Made by a program: the position numbers and the translations under genes. From Vibrio cincinnatiensis DSM 19608 (GTDB lineage: Bacteria > Pseudomonadota > Gammaproteobacteria > Enterobacterales > Vibrionaceae), in the NCBI RefSeq assembly GCF_900167345.1, contig NZ_FUXB01000005.1, forward strand, positions 124,001-188,000: DNA of 64,000 nucleotides. Reading direction: 5' to 3'. Below are positions 16,895 to 25,454 of the stretch, one piece after another. The number at the start of each line of letters is the position of its first letter. Position 1 is the stretch's first letter. The notes beneath the pieces were generated by a model. It made no database searches, had not been told where the DNA came from, and worked only from the letters and a program-made list of their open reading frames with translations.

Positions 16895-19800
16895 ATGAAA
16901 CATAAAATTTCTCTACTCGCACTAGCGGTGAGTGGTTCATTAGCTGCCCCTGCTATTGCTGATATTAACGATATTGTGATTGCGCGTTATTTAATGGGAA
17001 TGAGTAATAATAAAGCTATTGAAATTACCAATGTTGGCTCTGAAGCGCATACTTTTGAAGATACCGCCTTGTATATGGATGGTTTTTCTGGCAGTGGCGC
17101 GGATTCATTCCAAGGCATCAATATGCTTAATGGGGTAACTTTGGGAGCAGGACAATCTATTGTTATCCATCATGGTTCTCTTTCCGATACAATAAAATCT
17201 GAAATTCCCGCTGGTGTACAAACTAAAGTCGCTGGATTTGTGTTTAATGGTGATGATGCGATTTTTATCGCCCATCCCGTTATTAATCCCGGTTGTTCTG
17301 ATGAGACCGTCTGTTACGTTGATGGTGATGATGCTAGAGAGGCTATTCGAGCCAATACTCATGATATTGTTGGCGCTAAGACGGTTTCGGGTAACACCAC
17401 TGGTTGGGGATATCGGAAAACATGGGTGCGTAATACTGGTGAGTTATCACAGCCCAGCTCTTCCTTTATTGCGGCTGATTGGGTTGAATATTCAGTAGAT
17501 TCTCCAGCAGGCTTAGGGACTGGGTTATCTGGTGCTCCGGTTGAACCAGTACCGGAAACCGGAGTGTGTAGTGATGCGCCTAGTTCCATCGTGAAAAAAG
17601 CCATTTATGAAATTCAAGGGAATGGCTGGAACTCTCCATTGGTGGATGTGGAAAATAATAAATACTACAGTGACGATGAATATCTAGTCGAAGGTGTAGT
17701 GGTTGCTACTACAACAGGTCTAACCAAAGGCTATTATATTCAAGATCAACATGGTGATGGCGATCCAGAAACGTCAGATGGTCTGTTCGTCTATTTTCCT
17801 TCAGGAGTTGACACCAACTTAGTTGGGCAAACGTTGTGTTTCCGTGGAAAAGTACAAGAGTACTATAATTCCACACAATTAAATCCTACCGAAAATAAAT
17901 GGGAAATCACGAACTCTACGCCAGTTCAAATCACCCCAACTCCATTAACTATGATTGATAGTGATGAAGGTTCATTTCGTAAATTGCTTGAGCGTCATGA
18001 AGGGATGTTGGTGACGCTTCCTGAAGATATTGATACTTCACGAGAAGGCAAGCAAGACATGAGAGTGACTCGAACGTTCAGCTTTGACTATTCCTCTTAT
18101 CGTAGCAATCTCGTTTTATCTTATGAGAAAACCAACTTGCATCCGAACCAACTTGCCCCAGCAGGTTCTGATTCATCGAAAGCTGCGATCATCGATAACC
18201 AAGATCGTCGCTTATATGTTGAAAGTGATGCAAAAGCCGCCGATGGTGTCATTCCCTATTTCCCAGCTTGGACTGATAATCCGACCAGTAATTATATTCG
18301 TGTGGATGACAGTGTCGTAGGTATGCAAGGTGTTATTAATTACAGTTATGATGAATATCGTTTAATACCTACAGCTGATGTGACTAAAGCAAACTTTAAA
18401 GCCAACAGTGGTCGTCAAACTTCTCCTGTGATTGATTCAACAGTGAGTTCTGATGAGTTTGTATTACGAGTCGCCTCTAAGAATGTTCTTAACTTCTTTA
18501 ACTCTCCGTTCAAGGGGGATCATAACCCACATGGATTGAATCGTGGTGCAGAGAGCCAAGTCGAATTTGAGTTGCAAAAAGCCAAATTAGTCAAAGCATT
18601 ATATGGTATGAATGCCGATGTAATTGGCTTAATGGAGGTTGAGAATAATGGGTTTGGTCACTATGGAGCAATTAAAGAATTAGTAGAGGCGCTTAACCAA
18701 GAATATACCGAAGAACGTTATTCTAAACGAACGGATGCTCGTTACGTTGGCAACCGTTATACCTTTGTGGCGTATGATTCGAACGGCGATAAACTGATTA
18801 CTTCTGAAGATACTATTGGCTCTGATGCGATTACCACTGGTCTTATTTACCGACCAAGTAAAGTCACATTGGAAGAAGTGGATATTATTCCAATGCCTCG
18901 ACAAGAAGCACCAGCGATTACTGATGAAAATGGCAATGTATTAACCAACAGTAAAGGAGAGTTAATTGGGAGTGGTCGTGCTTATCAACGTGATGCATTA
19001 ACGGGAACTTTTTTAGTGCATAACACAGGGAAAAAGTTAACCATCTCCGTTAACCATCTTAAATCTAAAGGCTCAGCTTGTTGGGAAGATTTCCAAAATC
19101 GAGACTCAAGCAATAACCCGATAGATGAAGATCAGCAAGGTAACTGCGAGAACTTCCGTGTTGCAGGGGCCGTTCAATTAGGTGAACAATTAGCTAAACG
19201 TTATCCAGATAATGATCGTATCATTATGGGGGACTTAAACTCGTATGCTAAAGAAGATCCAATGCTCGTTTTGACCAGCAATCCGACAAATAAAGTATTG
19301 ACGGCGGCTCGTGATACTTGGATTGGTAATCAACCTCAATTTGGTTCTAATGGTGCTGTGATTACTCGTTCTTTTGGGTATACCAATGCGGTACACATGA
19401 TGGATGAGAAGAAAGGTCGCCAGCCAAGCTGGAGTTACTCTTACAACGATGAAATTGGCTCGTTAGATCATATGTTAGTCAGTTCTGGTCTTAAAGGGCG
19501 AGTTGTTGATGCGGTTGACTGGCATATCAATAGCTCAGAAACGCCACTGTTTGATTATGCTAAGACAAATGCAGGTACTAACCCAGGTAAGTTCCATAGC
19601 ACGGATAAAGACTACTCTAACCCAGTAGTAACGGCTTTCCGTTCATCAGATCATGATCCTGTGTTAATGAATCTAGCTTATAAGTACGCAGAGCAAGGGA
19701 GTGAACGGATTCGCTTTACTATAGATAGTAGCCGTATTGATATTCCTTTTGTTATTAATCAGGCAGCTCAAAAAGGTGATAAAGCTTATCTTGTCGTGAC

Positions 19801-20173
19801 TAATGGACTGAAATCTAATGATAATCCACAGATTCCAGTGGTCGATATTAAAGCTGATGGAGCACAAACCGTTTCATTTAATATTGCGAATTTACCTAAA
19901 GGTGAGTATACCGTACGTATGTATCTTATGCGTGAAAACACAGAACAAGATGCGGTTGCTGCCAAAATGAGTGAGTCGCAAGTGACTTGGTCTGAAGTCT
20001 CTGGTTCGAGTAAAGAGCTCTCTATCGTGGTTGCTAATAAGGATGATGTTGGCGTCGGGAAAGTGACGGTTCCTAGTTATGACGGCTCTGGATCGGGTGG
20101 TTCGTTAGGCGGTTTTGGTCTTTTGTCTTTACTGACATTCGGTTGGCTACGCCGTTCTCGCCGTACAAACTAA
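16895..20173 (+). CDS. xds: secreted ExeM/Xds-type nuclease with lamin-tail domain and GlyGly-CTERM
   Basis: A 1092-residue extracellular nuclease like Xds of V. cholerae and ExeM of Shewanella, which degrade extracellular DNA. Order: signal peptide (to about Ala22); a lamin-tail-like domain to about 150; an OB-fold-like region about 230-345; an endonuclease/exonuclease/phosphatase domain about 530-935 with SKNVLNFF, GLMEVENNG, VNHLKSKG, MGDLNSYAKED, SLDHMLVSS and SSDHDPVLMNL; a C-terminal beta domain; and a GlyGly-CTERM tail (GSGGSLGG, a hydrophobic helix, then RRSRR). That tail is a rhombosortase signal, usually paired with type II secretion. GAAGGA lies 8 bases before the ATG. The gene name is by similarity; orthology to xds is not proved. 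Confidence 0.9.
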   Translation: MKHKISLLALAVSGSLAAPAIADINDIVIARYLMGMSNNKAIEITNVGSEAHTFEDTALYMDGFSGSGADSFQGINMLNGVTLGAGQSIVIHHGSLSDTIKSEIPAGVQTKVAGFVFNGDDAIFIAHPVINPGCSDETVCYVDGDDAREAIRANTHDIVGAKTVSGNTTGWGYRKTWVRNTGELSQPSSSFIAADWVEYSVDSPAGLGTGLSGAPVEPVPETGVCSDAPSSIVKKAIYEIQGNGWNSPLVDVENNKYYSDDEYLVEGVVVATTTGLTKGYYIQDQHGDGDPETSDGLFVYFPSGVDTNLVGQTLCFRGKVQEYYNSTQLNPTENKWEITNSTPVQITPTPLTMIDSDEGSFRKLLERHEGMLVTLPEDIDTSREGKQDMRVTRTFSFDYSSYRSNLVLSYEKTNLHPNQLAPAGSDSSKAAIIDNQDRRLYVESDAKAADGVIPYFPAWTDNPTSNYIRVDDSVVGMQGVINYSYDEYRLIPTADVTKANFKANSGRQTSPVIDSTVSSDEFVLRVASKNVLNFFNSPFKGDHNPHGLNRGAESQVEFELQKAKLVKALYGMNADVIGLMEVENNGFGHYGAIKELVEALNQEYTEERYSKRTDARYVGNRYTFVAYDSNGDKLITSEDTIGSDAITTGLIYRPSKVTLEEVDIIPMPRQEAPAITDENGNVLTNSKGELIGSGRAYQRDALTGTFLVHNTGKKLTISVNHLKSKGSACWEDFQNRDSSNNPIDEDQQGNCENFRVAGAVQLGEQLAKRYPDNDRIIMGDLNSYAKEDPMLVLTSNPTNKVLTAARDTWIGNQPQFGSNGAVITRSFGYTNAVHMMDEKKGRQPSWSYSYNDEIGSLDHMLVSSGLKGRVVDAVDWHINSSETPLFDYAKTNAGTNPGKFHSTDKDYSNPVVTAFRSSDHDPVLMNLAYKYAEQGSERIRFTIDSSRIDIPFVINQAAQKGDKAYLVVTNGLKSNDNPQIPVVDIKADGAQTVSFNIANLPKGEYTVRMYLMRENTEQDAVAAKMSESQVTWSEVSGSSKELSIVVANKDDVGVGKVTVPSYDGSGSGGSLGGFGLLSLLTFGWLRRSRRTN

Positions 20174-20197
20174 TTCAAGCATAATATCGTATGGAAG

Positions 20198-20224
20198 CCG
20201 CTCTTTGATAGAGCGGTTTTTTTT
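20198..20224 (+). terminator. intrinsic terminator after the nuclease gene
   Basis: A perfect 7-bp GC-rich stem (CCGCTCT with AGAGCGG), 5-base loop and eight T. It closes the porin-nuclease unit. Confidence 0.92.
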
Positions 20225-20313
20225 CGTTTATTTGGCAGAGTAACGTTCTGCCCTTTGGTTTTGTTTATTCTCACTATATGATGCTTCTATTCTTCGTATT
20301 CCAGTAAACACTT

Positions 20314-21735
20314 ATGTCTCAGCCTGTTGATAAAAAAACCTTTTTAAGTATTTTTGCTACGGTCTTTCTGCCGATGTTTTTGGCGGCGGTGGATCAAACG
20401 CTGCTAGCGACGGCAACCCCTTCAATGGTGAACGATTTAGGTGATATGCAGCTTTCCTCATGGATTGCGGTGGGTTATATGCTGGCGGGGGCCGCATCGG
20501 TTCCCATTTACGGCTGGCTGGGTGATCAATATGGTCGCAAGAAAATGCTGACGATAGCTTTAATTCTCTTTGGCGTGGGGTCGGTGGTCTGCGCGCTTGC
20601 TGGTAATATGCAATGGCTAGTGGCCGGGAGAATTATTCAAGGGCTGGGCAGTGGCGGTTTAATGAGCCTATCACAAGCCTTAATTGGTGAATTGGTTCCT
20701 CCACGTCAACGAGCGCGTTTCCAAGGTTACTTTTCTTCTTTATTTGCTTTAGCCAGTATTGGCGGACCCGTCATGGGGGGCGTGATTGTCACTTATTTAA
20801 CGTGGCATTGGTTATTTTGGATTAATTTACCTTTGATTGGCATTGCGATTTATCGCTTATCGAAACTGGCTTCAACAGTAAAGAAAACCCAGAAAACCCA
20901 GATCGATTTTTTCGGGTTAATCCTATTTCCGAGTTTGATGACGGTGATTATTTATTGGTTGTCTGCGGGAGGGCACTATTTCGCATGGGGCTCTTTGCTT
21001 AGTCTGACCTTACTCGGGCTGTTTTTCGGATTGCTACTAATGTTTGTATGGCAGCAACGATGGGTTAAGTATTCATTTTTACCTTTGGCACTTTTAGCGC
21101 GTAAAGAAATTTATATTCCACTGATTTCCACCTTTTTATTTGCTTCTTGTTTATTTGCTTTGGTGTTTTTCTTGCCGATTTTTTTACAAGTGGGATTAGG
21201 GGTGAATGCGGCGAGATCGGGGTTATTATTAATTCCACTTTCCGCTGGAATTATCACGGGCTCTTACGTGACTGGGAAAACGATAGCCAAGACGGGCGTA
21301 CCGAAATGGCTACCTGTGGTTGGGATGTCGATCAGTTGTCTGAGTTTTCTTTTGCTGGCGGTGACAACCCCCTCTCCCTATTGGGTGAGTGGACTCGCGT
21401 GTTGTTGTGGCCTAGGGTTAGGAACGGTAATGCCTTCGACTCAAGTACTGATTCAGACCATCGCAGGAAGAGAAAGTCTAGGGCGAATTACCTCAATGGC
21501 TGCTCTGTCTCGTTCTTTGGGAGCCTCGGTGGGAACTGCGGTATTTGGCAGTTTGATTTACTCACAAATTCCCGGTTTTAATGCACAAAGCTCGTTGGAG
21601 GCATTATTGGATACCCCGCAAGCGGTGATTATTCACGCTTTTCAAACTGGGTATTTATTGGCTTCTGGTTTGGCATTTTTATGTGTAGTGAATGCGCTGC
21701 GTGCACCGCACATTCAATTGGATGATTATAGTTAG
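20314..21735 (+). CDS. MFS multidrug exporter, DHA2 (14-helix) family
   Basis: A 473-residue inner membrane transporter of the EmrB/QacA type, expected to export drugs or other toxic compounds by proton antiport. Features are the N-terminal DQTLLATATPSMVNDL segment with an acidic residue in helix 1, motif A (GWLGDQYGRKK) after helix 2, motif C-like GPVMGGVIV in helix 5, and about 14 hydrophobic segments. There is no adjacent membrane fusion protein or regulator gene, so it probably acts alone. Substrate cannot be told. It sits between the nuclease gene and the convergent yfhL. Confidence 0.88.
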   Translation: MSQPVDKKTFLSIFATVFLPMFLAAVDQTLLATATPSMVNDLGDMQLSSWIAVGYMLAGAASVPIYGWLGDQYGRKKMLTIALILFGVGSVVCALAGNMQWLVAGRIIQGLGSGGLMSLSQALIGELVPPRQRARFQGYFSSLFALASIGGPVMGGVIVTYLTWHWLFWINLPLIGIAIYRLSKLASTVKKTQKTQIDFFGLILFPSLMTVIIYWLSAGGHYFAWGSLLSLTLLGLFFGLLLMFVWQQRWVKYSFLPLALLARKEIYIPLISTFLFASCLFALVFFLPIFLQVGLGVNAARSGLLLIPLSAGIITGSYVTGKTIAKTGVPKWLPVVGMSISCLSFLLLAVTTPSPYWVSGLACCCGLGLGTVMPSTQVLIQTIAGRESLGRITSMAALSRSLGASVGTAVFGSLIYSQIPGFNAQSSLEALLDTPQAVIIHAFQTGYLLASGLAFLCVVNALRAPHIQLDDYS

Positions 21736-21745
21736 CTGGATGAAA

Positions 21746-21780
21746 TAAACCCCAGAGTGTTATCTCTGGGGCTTTAATTA
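21746..21780. terminator. bidirectional terminator between the MFS gene and yfhL
   Basis: Perfect 8-bp stem CCCCAGAG/CTCTGGGG with a 6-base loop. The plus strand continues CTTTAATT; the minus strand continues TTTATTT. Confidence 0.85.
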
Positions 21781-22032
21781 AGCAAGACCTTGAATCACGA
21801 CGAACTTTTCTAATAGCTGTTCTTCGGTTTCAATATGCTTAGGGTCGGTAATGATACAATTTGTGATAGGACAAACCGACTGACACGTCGGCTTGTCGTA
21901 ATGCCCTTTGCATTCTGTGCATAAATCGGGATTGATCTCATAGATATCTTTCCCCATTGAAATCGCATCGTTTGGGCATTCAGGTTCACACATGTCACAG
22001 TTGGTGCATTTCGCTGTGATCAATAGCGCCAT
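21778..22032 (-). CDS. yfhL: YfhL-family 4Fe-4S dicluster ferredoxin
   Basis: An 84-residue ferredoxin for two 4Fe-4S clusters. The cysteines are arranged as CTNCDMCEPECP (C9, C12, C15, C19) and then CTECKGHYDKPTCQSVCP with one more Cys in ITNC, the Alvin-like pattern with an inserted loop. It starts 2 bp after the trhP stop on the same strand, so the two are almost certainly one transcript. This suggests it passes electrons or clusters to the tRNA hydroxylation pathway, which is an inference from position. Confidence 0.93.
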   Translation of the reverse strand: MALLITAKCTNCDMCEPECPNDAISMGKDIYEINPDLCTECKGHYDKPTCQSVCPITNCIITDPKHIETEEQLLEKFVVIQGLA

Positions 22033-22034
22033 AA

Positions 22035-23438
22035 TTATTTACCTGTTGGATTACGCGTATCTTGACCTACATTCAAGTTGCGCATCAGCAGGGCATAATC
22101 CAAGTTAAGATCTTCTGGCATAGGAATAAATACGAAGTGACCGTTGCCTTTTGCATCATTAATGATTTCAGATTTACGGTTTTCCATGGTTTCAAGCGTA
22201 AAGACGATATTTCCTTTCGGCGTCATCAATTCTAGGCTATCACCCACGCAGAATTTGTTCTTAACTTCCACTTCAACCAAATGACCACGGCGCTTTCCAG
22301 TAAATTCACCGACAAACTGCTGGCTGTCTGAGACGGAATAACCATAGTCATAATTTTGGTACGTATCATGGGTATGGCGACGTAAGAAACCTTCGGTATA
22401 ACCGCGGTGCGCTAAGCTTTCAAGCGTCCCCATTAAACTTTCGTCAAACGGCTTGCCGGCTACCGCGTCATCAATCGCTTTGCGATACACTTGCGCAGTA
22501 CGGGCACAGTAGTAGAACGACTTCGTACGGCCTTCAATTTTTAAAGAATGCACACCCATTTGAGTTAAGCGTTCGACGTGTTGTACCGCACGTAAGTCTT
22601 TTGAGTTCATGATATAAGTACCATGTTCATCTTCATATGCGGCCATTTTTTCATCTGGGCGATGGCTTTCTGAAAGCAGAACGACGTCATCGATTGGTTT
22701 ACCTAACCCAATGGTATTGTCTGGGCGTTCACTCTGTACTTCAATAGGCTGAGCGGCCATTGGGTCGAATTGTTCAACAATTTGCCCAGTTTCATCTTCT
22801 TTGCCCTGCTCCACTTTATATTCCCAACGGCAAGCGTTGGTACAAGTGCCTTGGTTCGGATCTCGTTTATTGATGTAACCTGAAAGGAGACAGCGGCCAG
22901 AATAGGCCATGCATAACGCGCCATGTACAAAAACCTCAAGTTCCATTTCTGGACATTTCTCACGAATCTCTTCAATTTCTTCTAAAGAGAGTTCACGAGA
23001 TAGAATCACTCGTTCAACACCTTGAGTTGACCAAAATTTCACGGTTGCCCAGTTAACGGCATTGGCTTGTACCGAGAGGTGGATGGCCATCTCAGGGAAG
23101 GCTTCTCTTACCATCATGATAAGGCCTGGATCAGACATAATTAATGCATCTGGGCCCATATCAATGACAGGTTTTAAGTCGCGGATAAAGGTTTTTAATT
23201 TAGAGTTGTGTGGCTGAATATTGCACACCACATAGAATTTCTTACCTAGAGCATGCGCTTCGTTAATACCGATTTGCAGATTCTCATGGTTAAATTCATT
23301 ATTACGTACACGTAAGCTGTAACGAGGTTGACCGGCGTAGACGGCGTCTGCACCGTACGCAAATGCGTAACGCATATTTTTTAGGCTGCCCGCTGGTGAC
23401 AACAGTTCTGGAACGAAAGGGGATTTTTTACTCATCAT
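22035..23438 (-). CDS. trhP: tRNA 5-hydroxyuridine modification protein TrhP (U32 family)
   Basis: Also called YegQ. U32-family proteins of this type make 5-hydroxyuridine at the wobble position of tRNAs, using prephenate and an iron-sulfur cluster. The family core is visible as PELLSPAGSLKNMRYAFAYG at the N-terminus and FVHGALCMAYSGRCLLS, followed by CTNACRWEY, giving four clustered cysteines as likely cluster ligands; KIEGRTKSFYY lies further on. Length 467 residues is right for the family. Two adjacent Met codons at 23438 and 23435 leave the start off by one. A 23-bp inverted repeat at 23467-23489 sits in its presumed 5' leader. Confidence 0.93.
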   Translation of the reverse strand: MMSKKSPFVPELLSPAGSLKNMRYAFAYGADAVYAGQPRYSLRVRNNEFNHENLQIGINEAHALGKKFYVVCNIQPHNSKLKTFIRDLKPVIDMGPDALIMSDPGLIMMVREAFPEMAIHLSVQANAVNWATVKFWSTQGVERVILSRELSLEEIEEIREKCPEMELEVFVHGALCMAYSGRCLLSGYINKRDPNQGTCTNACRWEYKVEQGKEDETGQIVEQFDPMAAQPIEVQSERPDNTIGLGKPIDDVVLLSESHRPDEKMAAYEDEHGTYIMNSKDLRAVQHVERLTQMGVHSLKIEGRTKSFYYCARTAQVYRKAIDDAVAGKPFDESLMGTLESLAHRGYTEGFLRRHTHDTYQNYDYGYSVSDSQQFVGEFTGKRRGHLVEVEVKNKFCVGDSLELMTPKGNIVFTLETMENRKSEIINDAKGNGHFVFIPMPEDLNLDYALLMRNLNVGQDTRNPTGK

Positions 23439-23466
23439 TTGCTTCTCAATCTGATCTCAAGTCAGG

Positions 23467-23489
23467 CCAATACCACCTGATGGTATTGG
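23467..23489. repeat. inverted repeat in the trhP upstream region
   Basis: Perfect 8-bp arms CCAATACC and GGTATTGG with a 7-base centre, 29 bp upstream of the trhP start. It could be an operator or an RNA hairpin in the leader; neither strand has a U-run that would make it a terminator. Confidence 0.4.
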
Positions 23490-23570
23490 AAAAGGCGCAA
23501 ATTTTACGCTAAAAAGAACAGCCTGACTATAGCTGGCTTATTAAAGCCGCGATGAGGAAGGGGAGCGTTA

Positions 23571-23604
23571 TCAGAAAAGTCAGGCTCTTAGAAGTAAGAG
23601 CCTG
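23571..23604 (-). terminator. intrinsic terminator after rdgC
   Basis: Perfect 10-bp stem (23581-23590 with 23595-23604) and 4-base loop. On the minus strand it is followed by ACTTTTCTG. Confidence 0.85.
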
Positions 23605-23612
23605 TAGTAAAA

Positions 23613-24527
23613 TTAAGCAGCAGCGTGAGGAAGCCCGCCGAGAACTTCAAATAAATTGGGAAGGAATACTGAAAACTCACCACACATGAGTGAGAAATCG
23701 GCATCAAAGCGAGCGGCTTGATCTTCTCTGGGGATATCTTCATTTTGATCTTTAAGCTCATCACTGAAGGCTAAGCGTTTTAAGCTACAGTCGTCCGCCA
23801 GAATAAAGCGAATTCTATCTTGCCAGTTGATAGCAAGCTTAGTGACCACTTTGTTGGCTTCAATATGGCTGAGGATCTCATCACTCGAGAGCTCTTGCTT
23901 CTTACAACGAATGGTCGCACCATCATCAAGAATGGATTTCAGCTCAGCTTCATCCAGTAAGTTAAAGCCCTGTGGCAAGTTGCCTTCTTTAACCCACTGC
24001 GTCAGTGTGGTTTCCACCGCGACTTCAGGAATCGCCGGCACCACGGGTAAGCTCCCCATCGTTTTACGCAGTAGCGCCAGCACATCTTCCGCTTTTTTAT
24101 AACTGCTGGCATCGACTAAGATCAGCCCTGCTTTTGGCATAATCAAAACATAGGTGTAGTGGCTACGGCTAAACGCTCTTGGTAGAAGATCAATGACAAT
24201 ATCTTCTTTTAAATTTTCTTTTTCTTTTTTCTTGAGTGGGCGACCTTCTTCGGCCTCCATAATCTCAACTTTGGCGCTTAACGACTCTTTGATCACGGAA
24301 GCGGGTAACATTTTTTCTTCTTTTTTCGCACAGATCAGAATGCGATCTTCACTCACGTGGGTCATCATGTCGCCATGTTTACCGAGTGCATGTACCCAAC
24401 CAAACTTTTGTTTATCTTGGCTTGAGCAGGGGGTAAAACGAAACTCGGCCAGTTGCTGTTCCAGTTGATCGGCGTTGAACTGGATATCACGATTCACGCG
24501 ATAAACCATACAGTTTTTAAACCACAT
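23613..24527 (-). CDS. rdgC: recombination-associated protein RdgC
   Basis: RdgC is a ring-forming DNA-binding protein that limits RecA activity. I place the start at the ATG at 24527 (304 residues, beginning [14 protein letters not shown]) because AGAAGGG lies 4 bases upstream; the longer frame from 24551 adds eight residues unlike the family. The sequence has the family hallmarks [31 protein letters not shown] and [14 protein letters not shown]. It has its own terminator and lies divergent from phoB. Confidence 0.95.
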   Translation of the reverse strand: MWFKNCMVYRVNRDIQFNADQLEQQLAEFRFTPCSSQDKQKFGWVHALGKHGDMMTHVSEDRILICAKKEEKMLPASVIKESLSAKVEIMEAEEGRPLKKKEKENLKEDIVIDLLPRAFSRSHYTYVLIMPKAGLILVDASSYKKAEDVLALLRKTMGSLPVVPAIPEVAVETTLTQWVKEGNLPQGFNLLDEAELKSILDDGATIRCKKQELSSDEILSHIEANKVVTKLAINWQDRIRFILADDCSLKRLAFSDELKDQNEDIPREDQAARFDADFSLMCGEFSVFLPNLFEVLGGLPHAAA

Positions 24528-24674
24528 ATTACCCTTCTTTCTCTTATTCAAAATCCCGTCATAATAGGGGATTTTCGCTGTAAAGTCTTACCTGCCTATA
24601 AAAAATTCCGAGATGATTCGTTTCGCGTCACACAGAGTAGGATTCATGAAGCTTATATTAAAATTTGTTTGCAA

Positions 24675-24708
24675 TAGTCACAAAAGTGTCATAAACATTT
24701 CCCATAAT
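24675..24708 (+). promoter_or_regulatory. Pho box and -10 hexamer of the phoB promoter
   Basis: TAGTCAC-AAAA-GTGTCAT (24675-24692) fits the Pho box, two CTGTCAT-like heptamers 4 bp apart, best in the second heptamer (6 of 7). After exactly 10 bp comes CATAAT (24703-24708) as -10. No -35 is needed because PhoB replaces it. This matches, as I recall it, the layout of the E. coli phoB promoter and implies autoactivation. Confidence 0.75.
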
Positions 24709-24743
24709 GCATAGCGTTGATTAATAACAAAGGTTATTTAATT

Positions 24744-25433
24744 ATGTCTAGAAGGATTCTGGTTGTTGAAGATGAAGCACCGATTCGTGAAATGCTGTGC
24801 TTTGTTCTTGAACAAAAAGGCTATCAGGCGGTAGAAGCGGAAGATTACGATACGGCCGTCGCCAAATTAGCTGAACCGTTTCCAGACCTTGTGCTGCTTG
24901 ACTGGATGTTACCGGGTGGCAGTGGTATTAACTTTATTAAACACATGAAGCGAGAAGAGTTGACCCGCAACATTCCGGTGGTGATGTTGACCGCTCGTGG
25001 TGAAGAAGAAGATAAAGTTCGTGGTTTGGAAGTGGGGGCGGATGATTACATCACCAAACCTTTCTCGCCAAAAGAACTGGTGGCTCGGTTGAAAGCGGTG
25101 ATTCGTCGTGTTACCCCAACCGCATTGGAAGATGTGATTGATGTGCAAGGGCTTAAGTTAGATCCCGTCTCCCATCGTGTGACGGCTAATGATGAGCCGC
25201 TTGATATGGGGCCGACGGAATTTAAGATGCTACACTTTTTTATGACGCATCAAGAGCGAGTCTACAGCCGTGAGCAGTTGCTGAATAATATCTGGGGCAC
25301 CAATGTTTACGTGGAAGATAGAACGGTGGATGTGCATATTCGACGTTTACGCAAAGCTTTGGAAGACGCTGGGCATGATAAACTGATTCAAACGGTACGT
25401 GGCGCAGGTTATCGTTTTTCAACAAAAGCTTAA
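24744..25433 (+). CDS. phoB: phosphate regulon response regulator PhoB
   Basis: PhoB is the DNA-binding response regulator activated by PhoR when phosphate is scarce. The receiver domain has the acidic pocket [10 protein letters not shown], the phosphoacceptor in [10 protein letters not shown] and the lysine in [12 protein letters not shown]; the OmpR-type winged helix follows with [12 protein letters not shown] and [12 protein letters not shown]. The ATG at 24744 gives 229 residues, the family length; an upstream TTG at 24717 is not credible. phoR follows after 21 bp. Confidence 0.98.
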   Translation: MSRRILVVEDEAPIREMLCFVLEQKGYQAVEAEDYDTAVAKLAEPFPDLVLLDWMLPGGSGINFIKHMKREELTRNIPVVMLTARGEEEDKVRGLEVGADDYITKPFSPKELVARLKAVIRRVTPTALEDVIDVQGLKLDPVSHRVTANDEPLDMGPTEFKMLHFFMTHQERVYSREQLLNNIWGTNVYVEDRTVDVHIRRLRKALEDAGHDKLIQTVRGAGYRFSTKA

Positions 25434-25454
25434 TAAGATCAACGATGGAGTATT

